64,000 nucleotides of DNA, taken from assembly GCA_003223645.1 (NCBI GenBank), contig QHVT01000007.1, forward strand, positions 42,531 through 106,530. The letters run 5' to 3'. The stretch is from Acidobacteriota bacterium. GTDB taxonomy: Bacteria > Acidobacteriota > Thermoanaerobaculia > Gp7-AA8. The notes beneath the pieces were generated by a model. It worked only from the letters and a program-made list of their open reading frames with translations, made no database searches and was not told where the DNA came from. The first letter of the stretch is position 1, and every line of letters begins with the position of its first letter. Position numbers and translations under genes: made by a program. This document shows, piece after piece, positions 33,616 to 40,851 of this stretch.

Positions 33616-35849
33616 TGAAGACAGAGAACGCAGAACGCAGAACGCAGAACGCAGAACGAAGAAATTGGTCGCACACCCATTCTTCGTTCTTCGCTCTGCG
33701 TTCTGCGTTCTGCGTTCTGCTTTGTCTAGCGCTGGTTTCCTGCCGCGGCAAGCTTTCCGCTCCGTCCGGCTCGCGCGGCACGCCGGTCTTTCTGATCTCC
33801 GTCGACACGCTGCGCTCCGATCATCTGCCCGCGTACGGATACAAAGATGTCGAGACACCGCACCTCGACGCGTTGCGCGACGACGGCATCCTCTACGAGC
33901 ACGCCTACTCGCACTGCCCGCTCACCCTCCCTTCCCACACCACCGTGTTCACCGGCATGTTGCCCGCGGAGAACGGCGTCCGTGACAACATCGGCTATCA
34001 ACTCGGAGAACACGTGCAGACGCTTCCGGCGGTCATGAAAGCCAACGGCTACGCCACCGGCGCGGCGGTGTCGGCGTTCGTCCTTCGCAGGGACACCGGC
34101 ATCGGCCGCGGCTTTGACATGTACGACGATCAGGTCGAGCCGGTCAGCGTCGCGCGCACGATGGGACGCGTCCAGCGCAACGGCGACGAGACGGTGAAGG
34201 TTGCGAAGTCGTGGATCACCGCGAACCTCGGCAAGCCGGAGTTCTTCTTCCTCCATCTCTACGAGCCGCACACGCCGTATGAGCCGCCCGAGCCGTACAA
34301 GAGCAAGTACGCATTGCCGTACGACGGCGAGATCGCGCACGTCGATCAGATCGTCGGCGACTACATCGACTTCCTGAAAAAAGAAGGCCTCTACGACAAG
34401 TCGCTGATCATCTTCTTCTCCGATCACGGCGAAGGGTTGTACGACCACGGCGAAGAAGAGCACGGGATGTTTCTCTACCGCGAGACGATCCAGGTGCCGA
34501 TGATCGTGAAGCTGCCAAAGCAGAAGCTCTCCGGCGCGACCGTCGCCGCGCCGGTGCAGCTCGCCGATATTTTCCCGACGGTCCTCGAGCAGACGAAGTC
34601 GAGCGCCGACACGTCGAAGCTCGCCGGACGTTCGTTGCTGACCGAGCTGACCGACGAGAAGCCGCGCAACATCTACAGCGAGTCGTTCTACGCGAAGTTT
34701 CACTACGGCTGGAGCGATCTGCATTCGCTCACCGACGGGAAGAATCACTACATCGAGGCGCCGCGCCCCGAGCTGTACGACATGGTCGCCGATCCGAAAG
34801 AGACGCGGAACGTGATGCAGGACAACCGCCGCGTCTACACGGCGATGAAGCGCGCGATCGAGCCGCTGCTGAAGGAGGCGACGACACCGACGGCGATCGA
34901 TCCCGAGGCCGCCGCCAAGCTCGCCGCCCTCGGCTACGTCGGCTCCACGGTGCAGACCAAGCCGGGCGAGCAGCTCGCCGATCCGAAGGACAAGCTCGAA
35001 GACTTCAAGCTGATTCAGAAGGCGTTCACGCTCAACGCCCGCGGCCGGTCGCAGGAAGCGCTCGATATTCTGACAAAGCTGCTCGCGGTGAACGAGCGCA
35101 TGACCGATCTCTGGTCGATCAAGTCGCAGTGTCTGGCGCGCCTCGGCAGAACCGAGGATGCGATCGAGGCGGCGAAAGAAGCGCTGCGCCTCTCGCCGAG
35201 CTCCGTCAACTACGCGCTCGACATCGCCAATCTCTATCTCGACATCGATCAACCCGAAGCCGCGGCGCAGCACGCGGAGCTCGCCGTCAAAGTGCATCCG
35301 GGGCAGGCGCATGAAGTGCTCGCGCGCTCGTGGATCGCGCGCGGCGACCTGACGAAGGCGGAGCGGGAAGCGCGGCTGTCGCTCGAGTCGAAGAAGGACC
35401 GCGTCGCGGCGCTGATGACGCTCGGCCGCATCGAGAAGACGCGCGCGAATTACGCGGCCGCGCTCGCGTATCTGGATCAGGCCGACAAGACGCTCAACGA
35501 GAAGCACTCCATCACCAATCTCAACTTCATGCGCGGCGACACGCTGGCGCGCATGGGACGCGACGCCGAGGCCGAGGCCGCGTTCAAGATGGAGATTCAG
35601 CTCTTCCCCGACAACGTGCAGACGTACAAGAACCTGACGCTGCTGCTGATGGCGCAGGGACGTTATCCCGAGGCCGCGCAGCTGATGCGCGACTGCGTGA
35701 AGAATTCGCCGCTGCCGCCGTCGTACCTCGCCGTCGCGCAGACGCTGCGCGTCGTCGGAGACACGAACGGCGCCCGCTACTGGACACTGGAAGGCTTGCG
35801 GAAGTTTCCGCGCGACCCGTCGCTTCTGAAATTCGCGCGGACCCTTTGA
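33615..35849 (+). CDS. Sulfatase-like lipoprotein with C-terminal TPRs, copy 2
   Basis: 744 residues. The ATG shares the A of the previous stop (TGATG). The N-terminus (ending LCLALVSC, lipid Cys43) is a lipoprotein signal, but residues 4-36 are translated from an AGAACGC heptamer hairpin. The sulfatase-fold domain (about 55-430) has VFLISVDTLRSDHL and FSDHGEGLYDHGEEEHG for metal binding and Thr104 (TLPSH) where sulfatases have Cys/Ser. TPRs fill ~470-744. It is the tandem paralog of the gene upstream. The next gene starts 13 bp later, so the four genes from 31369 to 37959 probably share an operon. Confidence 0.85.
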   Translation: MKTENAERRTQNAERRNWSHTHSSFFALRSAFCVLLCLALVSCRGKLSAPSGSRGTPVFLISVDTLRSDHLPAYGYKDVETPHLDALRDDGILYEHAYSHCPLTLPSHTTVFTGMLPAENGVRDNIGYQLGEHVQTLPAVMKANGYATGAAVSAFVLRRDTGIGRGFDMYDDQVEPVSVARTMGRVQRNGDETVKVAKSWITANLGKPEFFFLHLYEPHTPYEPPEPYKSKYALPYDGEIAHVDQIVGDYIDFLKKEGLYDKSLIIFFSDHGEGLYDHGEEEHGMFLYRETIQVPMIVKLPKQKLSGATVAAPVQLADIFPTVLEQTKSSADTSKLAGRSLLTELTDEKPRNIYSESFYAKFHYGWSDLHSLTDGKNHYIEAPRPELYDMVADPKETRNVMQDNRRVYTAMKRAIEPLLKEATTPTAIDPEAAAKLAALGYVGSTVQTKPGEQLADPKDKLEDFKLIQKAFTLNARGRSQEALDILTKLLAVNERMTDLWSIKSQCLARLGRTEDAIEAAKEALRLSPSSVNYALDIANLYLDIDQPEAAAQHAELAVKVHPGQAHEVLARSWIARGDLTKAEREARLSLESKKDRVAALMTLGRIEKTRANYAAALAYLDQADKTLNEKHSITNLNFMRGDTLARMGRDAEAEAAFKMEIQLFPDNVQTYKNLTLLLMAQGRYPEAAQLMRDCVKNSPLPPSYLAVAQTLRVVGDTNGARYWTLEGLRKFPRDPSLLKFARTL
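33621..33717. repeat. AGAACGC heptamer hairpin encoding part of a signal peptide
   Basis: About four AGAACGC heptamers face GCGTTCT heptamers across AATTGGTCGCACACCCATTC. The arms encode NAERRTQNAERR and ALRSAFCVL of the sulfatase lipoprotein, the latter being half of its signal peptide. Confidence 0.9.
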
Positions 35850-35862
35850 TGGGGAGGCTCGC

Positions 35863-37959
35863 ATGAAACGCTGCATCGCGGTGCTGGCGCTGTTCTCGTT
35901 GGTGTTCCCGCTTTCTGCGCAGCAGCAGTCGCAGAAGTTCGGTGAGCAGCTCGACGTTACCGTCGTAGAGGTCGCCGTCAACGTCGTCGGACGCGACGGC
36001 AGCAGCGTGCGCGGCCTGACGAAAGACAACTTCGAGGTGTTCGACGACGGACAGAAGCGAGCCGTCGAATACTTCGACGTCGTCGACACCGCACCCGCGC
36101 AGCGAAAGGCGAATTTTTCTTCGCCGCGCATCGCCAATCCGGTCGCGCGCCGCAGCTTCCTCCTCGTCTTCGATCTCACGAACTCCGTCCCTGGCACGAT
36201 CGTCCGTGCGCGCGACGCCGCGCGGCAGTTCATCGCCAAAGACGTGCGCGACGGCGATCTCGTCGCGGTCTCGTCGTTCAGCGTCGAGCGCGGCTTTCGT
36301 CTCATTACCGCGTTCACGTCCGATCGCGATCTCCTCATCAACGCCGTCGACTCGTTGAGCAACGCGAAGTACTTCCGCACGGCCGACCCGCTGCTGCTCG
36401 CGCAGGGTCCGACGAGCGACTCCGACATTTCGCGCGCCGCGGCCGCCGGCAGCGGCGGAGCCTCCGGTCACGCCGCGGAAGCCGAGGACATCGCGAAAGA
36501 CATCGACCGCATGAATCGCGTGGCCGACGATTCGTTCCGGCGCGCGCGCGTCGAAGCACAGATCGACAGCTTCGCCGGGGTGGCGCGTTTGCTCGACAAC
36601 GTGCGCGGACGCAAGCAACTCATTCTCTTGTCCGAGGGATTCGACGCGCAGCTGCTGGCCGGACGGGAACAGCTCAACAGCACCGAGAGCTTCGATGACT
36701 CGGCCGCGTCGACGCAGGGCGAGTCGTGGAAGATCAACAACGACCGCCGCTTCGGCAACAGCGCCGCCGCCGCGAAGCTCGACGAGATGGGCAACATCTT
36801 CAAGCGCTCCGACATCGTGCTGCACTGCATCGACATCAAGGGACTGCGCTCCAGCGTCGACGCGCGCGAAGGGTTCAAGGCCAGCTCGAACGAAGGGCTC
36901 TATCTCCTAGCCAATGCGACCGGCGGACAGGTCTTCAAGAACGACAACGATCTCGCCGTCAGCTTCGACCGCCTGGTGAAAGAACAGGAAGTCACGTACG
37001 TCCTCGCGTTCCGCGCGCCGCGCACGAAGGTCCCGGGCGCGTTTCACACGCTGAAGGTGAAAGTGCGCGACGCCGGAGCCGCGCGCGTGTTCCATCGCGC
37101 GGGCTACTACGAAGCGGGCGGCAGGCGCACGGCAATGGAGCAGACGCTCTCCGCGATCGACATCATGATGAGCGACATCCCGCTGCGCGACGTGGCGATG
37201 AACGTCCTCGTCGCGCCGTTCCCCGCCGAAGGCGCGAACGCGCAGGTGCCGGTCATCCTCGAGATTCCGGGCAGTCCCTTGCTCGAAGACGTCAAAGGCG
37301 ATTCGCTCGACGCGGAGATCTTCGTCTACGCGTTCGACAAAGGCGGATCGGTCGAGGACTTTCTCTATCAGCGCGTCAATCTCGATCTCAAGAAGACCGG
37401 CGACGCGCTGAAAAAGAGCGGCATGAAGTATTACGGCACGCTCAGTCTTCCCTCCGGCGACTACGCGATCCGCACGCTGCTGCGCGTGCACGGATCGAAT
37501 CGCGACGGCTTCCAGCGCGTCGACCTGCACGTTCCCGATTTCGGATTGCCGACCGTGCTGCGCCCGTTCATCTTCGAAGAGCCGGGCAAGTGGATCATGG
37601 TGAAGGGCAACTCGCACGCCGGCAACGCCGAGTATCCGTTCCACGTCTCCGAGAGCTTCATCCCCGCCGCCGATCCAGTCGTCGTCGACGGCAAGAAAGA
37701 CGCGCGCATCGCGCTCTTCACCTACAACATCGGCGAGCAGATGCAGCTCTCCGCGACCGTCGCCGACTCGACCGGCAATGCGCGCGACGCCAAACTGTCG
37801 CTCGTCGGCAGAACGCCGATCGACGACAACGGCGCCACGAAACTGCTGTTCGACTTCCTCCCGCAGGGACTCGCGCCGGGACCGTACATCCTCGCCTTCG
37901 ACGTGCGCGACGCGGGGAAGAAGTCACAATCGGTGTCGGTGCCGATTACGATCGAGTGA
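35863..37959 (+). CDS. VWFA-related secreted protein, paralog 3
   Basis: 698 residues, GGGAGG 5 bases before the ATG. Signal peptide (VLALFSLVFPLSA), lead-in (VEVAVNVVGRDGSSVRGL), VWA domain with DLTNS (DxTxS, Ser changed to Thr at one MIDAS position) and C-terminal sandwich, alignable along its whole length with the two copies near 19-23 kb. The last 23 bp of this gene (37937-37959) are repeated exactly at 40290-40312, so the 3' end marks one boundary of an unusual segment. Confidence 0.87.
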   Translation: MKRCIAVLALFSLVFPLSAQQQSQKFGEQLDVTVVEVAVNVVGRDGSSVRGLTKDNFEVFDDGQKRAVEYFDVVDTAPAQRKANFSSPRIANPVARRSFLLVFDLTNSVPGTIVRARDAARQFIAKDVRDGDLVAVSSFSVERGFRLITAFTSDRDLLINAVDSLSNAKYFRTADPLLLAQGPTSDSDISRAAAAGSGGASGHAAEAEDIAKDIDRMNRVADDSFRRARVEAQIDSFAGVARLLDNVRGRKQLILLSEGFDAQLLAGREQLNSTESFDDSAASTQGESWKINNDRRFGNSAAAAKLDEMGNIFKRSDIVLHCIDIKGLRSSVDAREGFKASSNEGLYLLANATGGQVFKNDNDLAVSFDRLVKEQEVTYVLAFRAPRTKVPGAFHTLKVKVRDAGAARVFHRAGYYEAGGRRTAMEQTLSAIDIMMSDIPLRDVAMNVLVAPFPAEGANAQVPVILEIPGSPLLEDVKGDSLDAEIFVYAFDKGGSVEDFLYQRVNLDLKKTGDALKKSGMKYYGTLSLPSGDYAIRTLLRVHGSNRDGFQRVDLHVPDFGLPTVLRPFIFEEPGKWIMVKGNSHAGNAEYPFHVSESFIPAADPVVVDGKKDARIALFTYNIGEQMQLSATVADSTGNARDAKLSLVGRTPIDDNGATKLLFDFLPQGLAPGPYILAFDVRDAGKKSQSVSVPITIE
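37937..37959. repeat. 23-bp direct repeat, left copy
   Basis: Identical to 40290-40312. It covers the last codons and stop of the VWFA gene (encoding VPITIE and stop). The intervening 2.3 kb holds a satellite array and one gene. Confidence 0.9.
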
Positions 37960-37969
37960 TCACGAACCA

Positions 37970-38046
37970 GTGGAGGACAGGCAATCCTGCCCGTCAGCTT
38001 CTCTCGGAGACATGTAGAAGGACAGACAAGATTGTCTGTCCTCCAC
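37970..38046. repeat. GTGGAGGACAGGCAATCCTG palindrome, copy 1
   Basis: The 5' arm contains GTGGAGGACAGGCAATCCTG and the 3' arm CAAGATTGTCTGTCCTCCAC. Other copies are at 43548-43622 (in a coding sequence) and 61974-62023 (truncated). Confidence 0.88.
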
Positions 38047-38080
38047 CGAGGACGACTTCGCGGAGGTCGTCGTTGACGTG

Positions 38081-38650
38081 CTCCGACCTCGAGATCGAGA
38101 TCGCGGACGTCGGTGTCGAGATGCTCCAACCTCGATATCGAGATCGCGGACCTCGGTGTCGAGATGCTCCGACCTCGAGATCGAGATCGCGGACCTCGGT
38201 GTTGAGATGGTCCGACCTCGATATCGAGATCGCGGACCTCAGTGTCGAGATGCTCCGACCTCGATATCGAGATAGCGGACCTCGGTGTCGAGATGCTCCG
38301 ACCTCGATGTCGAGATGCTCCGACCTCAATATCGAGATCGCGGACCTCGGTGTCGAGATGCTCCGACCTCGATATTGAGATCGCGGACCTCGGTGTCGAG
38401 ATGCTCCGACCTCGATATCGAGATCGCGGACCTCGGTGTCGAGATGCTCCGACCTCGATATCCAGATCGCGGACCTCGGTGTTGAGATGCTCCGACCTTG
38501 ATATCGAGATCGCGGACCTCAGTGTCGAAATGGTCCGACCTCGATATCGAGATCGCGGACCTCGATGTTGGGATGGTCCGGCTTGATATCGAGGTCGCGG
38601 ACCTCCGTGTTGACATGCTCTAACCTCATATGGGGTCGCGGACGTCATAC
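38081..38650. repeat. 43-bp satellite array with nested 21/22-bp dyads
   Basis: Thirteen units plus a partial one. Each 43-bp unit is two half-units: CTCCGACCTCGATATCGAG followed by ATC (22 bp), and GCGGACCTCGGTGTCGAG followed by ATG (21 bp). The halves are themselves related, and each is centred on a palindrome (CTCGATATCGAG or CTCGGTGTCGAG). One unit at 38296-38317 is a single half, and the last units are decayed. No spacers separate the units, so it is not CRISPR. Both strands are open in several frames only because the unit lacks stops. Confidence 0.95.
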
Positions 38651-38780
38651 TGGCTGACTCGACCTTTTAACGAGGTTTGGCTATGGTGATCGGACCGCGC
38701 GAATTGGCGCGCGACATTTTCAGCAAGCTGTAACTTTCTTAGGGAATATGCGTATATAGCATGACTGTTGAGGCCCCCTC

Positions 38781-40106
38781 ATGAGGAGACGGAACCATGC
38801 TCAGGCGCTCAAAAGCGCTGCCGGCACTTGCCGGGAACGACGCCGGCCTGAGAGCCCGCGGCGGCGGCTTTGGGTCCGTCCGATCCGGCGCCTCCACCGC
38901 GCTCTCGACAGCTCCGTTCACCTGATCAGCCGCAGCCTGCTCTCCGCCGGCGCCTCCGAGCGCCGTGCGCAACGCCGGCCGATCCGTTCTTCGCGGGAGC
39001 TGGACAAGGCGGGACAGCTGATCCTCCTCGCCTCCTCGCGGCTCTCGCAGGCGGCGCGCGAGCTCTCGAAAGTGCATGCGTGCATCGCCCGCGACCCGGA
39101 GAATGCGGGCGACGCGCCGGAGCTCCTCATCCTGGCGACCGAGCGCTGGATCTTCATGGCCGGATGGCTCGCCGAGAGCGCCGGCAGCGTCTTCGACCGC
39201 CACGAGGACGTGCTCGACGGCATCCGCAACGGGACGCTCGTGCCCGAGCGCTCCGCTTTCCCCCGTCCGCGCATCATCCTGGCCCCGCGGCCGGTGCCCA
39301 TTCGCGCGTTCCTGCTCTGCCGTCAGCACCGCGTGGCGGATCGGATTGCTCCCTTCCTTCGCAGTCGCCGGCGCACTCCCCGCCCGGCGGCCCTGACAGT
39401 TCCCAATCCAGTGTTGTGGGACGCGCTCCTCCTCTCTTTTCCGACTGCCTGCTCTGACCATTCGCAAGCATTCGAGAGAAGATTGGAGATTTTTATGAGC
39501 ACTGTAGAAGTGACAGGAACCCCCATTTCCCATTCTGAAGCGGCGCAGCAGCGCGTGCAGGAGCTCCGCCGCTGGCGGGAAGTGATCCCGCACTTCGTCA
39601 TGCCGGAGTCCGCGGACGAAAGCCGGCGGCTGAGCCCCGCCGCGTCGGTCTCGTCCGAGTTCATCGAGCTGACGAACGTGGCCGTCGCGAACCAGACGGC
39701 GCTTGTGAGCGGTGACGGAGCGACCCCCGCCGAGACCCGGGACCTCGTGAGCTACGCGGACGCATACGATCCGCTGGCGGACGAGCTTGAGGCCTTGGCG
39801 CAGTTCCTCCGGCACAGCACGAGGACGGCGCGGAACATCGCCGGCACCGAGGCGCTGAACCGGTATGCCATGGCGCGCCGTCTGGCGAAACAACGCAAGA
39901 CCGCCCACCTGGCGCCGCACGTCGCCGACATGCGCCGTGCACTGGGACGCGTCCGACCTGTATCGCCCGAAGTAGCCGCGCAGAAGGCGGCAGCGAAGGC
40001 CGCGATCGCTACGAAGCGGGCCGCGAAGGCGGCAGCGCGCGCGGCGAAGACGCCGCCGAACCCGCCGGCGTCCACACCGCCGGAGCCCACGCATACCCCG
40101 CAGTAA
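38781..40106 (+). CDS. Unrecognised helical protein with Ala/Lys/Pro-rich tail
   Basis: 441 residues from the ATG at 38781. The first half (about 70-160: SRELDKAGQLILLASSRL, ERWIFMAGWLAESAG) looks like real helical protein but matches no family I know. A second ATG at 39495 has TTGGAG 6 bases upstream and would give a 203-residue protein beginning MSTVEVTGTPISHSEAA. So two genes, or one gene after an ancient frame change, are possible. The C-terminus (about 400-441) is AAKAAIATKRAAKAAARAAK, basic and histone-H1-like, then Pro/Thr-rich. It is the only gene inside the segment bounded by the 23-bp direct repeat. A clear terminator follows. Confidence 0.6.
   Translation: MRRRNHAQALKSAAGTCRERRRPESPRRRLWVRPIRRLHRALDSSVHLISRSLLSAGASERRAQRRPIRSSRELDKAGQLILLASSRLSQAARELSKVHACIARDPENAGDAPELLILATERWIFMAGWLAESAGSVFDRHEDVLDGIRNGTLVPERSAFPRPRIILAPRPVPIRAFLLCRQHRVADRIAPFLRSRRRTPRPAALTVPNPVLWDALLLSFPTACSDHSQAFERRLEIFMSTVEVTGTPISHSEAAQQRVQELRRWREVIPHFVMPESADESRRLSPAASVSSEFIELTNVAVANQTALVSGDGATPAETRDLVSYADAYDPLADELEALAQFLRHSTRTARNIAGTEALNRYAMARRLAKQRKTAHLAPHVADMRRALGRVRPVSPEVAAQKAAAKAAIATKRAAKAAARAAKTPPNPPASTPPEPTHTPQ
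39484..39497 (+). promoter_or_regulatory. Internal ribosome site and alternative start
   Basis: TTGGAG at 39484-39488 sits 6 bases before an in-frame ATG at 39495, better than the site ahead of 38781. It suggests an independently translated 203-residue product. Confidence 0.5.
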
Positions 40107-40115
40107 GGAGACCCG

Positions 40116-40149
40116 AAGCGGGCGCGTCGCAGGACGCGCCCGCTTTTTT
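40116..40149 (+). terminator. Rho-independent terminator
   Basis: AAGCGGGCGCGTC pairs with GACGCGCCCGCTT around GCAG, followed by a T-rich run (TTTTTT). It ends the transcript of the 38781 gene. Confidence 0.92.
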
Positions 40150-40174
40150 GCGGCGAGCTGGCGCCGACTTCCTG

Positions 40175-40239
40175 GTGTAGCGCAGGCTTTCCAGCCTGCG
40201 CCCAGGGGGCAGGGGCAGGCTGGAAAGCCTGCCCTACAC
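40175..40239. repeat. GTGTAGCGCAGGCTTTCCAG palindromic repeat
   Basis: GTGTAGCGCAGGCTTTCC faces GGAAAGCCTGCCCTACAC across a G-rich loop. This is a REP-like element between the terminator and the right 23-bp repeat. Confidence 0.85.
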
Positions 40240-40289
40240 CGGGCAACCCACTCAACGCGCAGCTTTCAACGGGTGCGTCTTGAAAAATT

Positions 40290-40312
40290 CGGTGCCGATT
40301 ACGATCGAGTGA
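40290..40312. repeat. 23-bp direct repeat, right copy
   Basis: Exact copy of 37937-37959 (the 3' end of the VWFA gene), here outside any gene. It closes the segment that contains the satellite array. Confidence 0.9.
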
Positions 40313-40431
40313 CGGCGGACAGCGCCTTCATAGTTTCTTCATCCACCATTTAGGGTTTCTCGCGCCGATCCTTTCGCGCTTGTTAGCGACCGCGGCGTGA
40401 GCGCTCTGTTGTGACGATCGAGGAGGTGGGA

Positions 40432-40851
40432 ATGACCACCATGACTCGATCTGTCGAACCGATCGCGGCGAACCGTCGTCGCGCCGTCGCGGCCGCGGCA
40501 TTGGTGGCGCTGTTCTGGGCGATTGCGGCCGTTCTCGTCGCGACCGCGCATCTGCAGCTCGACCGCGTCTCGCCGCTCGGCAGCGCGGCTTGCGAGATCG
40601 CGGTGCTCATCGGCACCGCGTTCGTCTACATGCGGCTCGCCGCGCGCGAGGCCACGGTCGATCACGCGTTGCTCGTCGGCATCGTCTGGCTGCTGCTGAC
40701 GATCGTCGCCGAGCTGTCGATCCAGAGTTACGTCCACCACGGCTGGTTCGCGCTTCTCGGCACTCCCGCGCGGCCGGCGCTGCGCAACGTCTTCCTCTTC
40801 GTCTGGATCTTCGCGCCGGCGATGTTCGCGCGGCGCGAATCGATGGATTGA
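40432..40851 (+). CDS. Four-helix membrane protein
   Basis: 139 residues with GAGGAGG 5 bases before the ATG. It has four hydrophobic segments (AALVALFWAIAAVLVA, ACEIAVLIGTAFVYM, ALLVGIVWLLLTIVAELSI, NVFLFVWIFAPAMFA) and no recognisable motif. Its stop overlaps the transporter start as TGATG, so they are translationally coupled. It may be a small subunit or regulator of that transporter; this is inferred from position only. Confidence 0.75.
   Translation: MTTMTRSVEPIAANRRRAVAAAALVALFWAIAAVLVATAHLQLDRVSPLGSAACEIAVLIGTAFVYMRLAAREATVDHALLVGIVWLLLTIVAELSIQSYVHHGWFALLGTPARPALRNVFLFVWIFAPAMFARRESMD

Noticed and set aside
33726..36428. 900-residue antisense frame over the sulfatase and VWFA genes
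   Set aside because: It crosses two well-supported genes on the other strand and is Arg/Val-rich without domains: a GC-driven shadow.
37722..38648. 308-residue minus-strand protein made of satellite repeats
   Set aside because: The unit length (43) is not a multiple of three, so the frame rotates with each unit. There is no ribosome site, and other frames are equally open.
38081..38650. CRISPR array
   Set aside because: The units abut directly with no unique spacers, are themselves split into related halves, and no cas genes are present.
37937..40312. Complete integrative element or prophage
   Set aside because: The 23-bp direct repeat is suggestive, but no integrase, transposase or phage gene lies inside, so only a candidate boundary is claimed.
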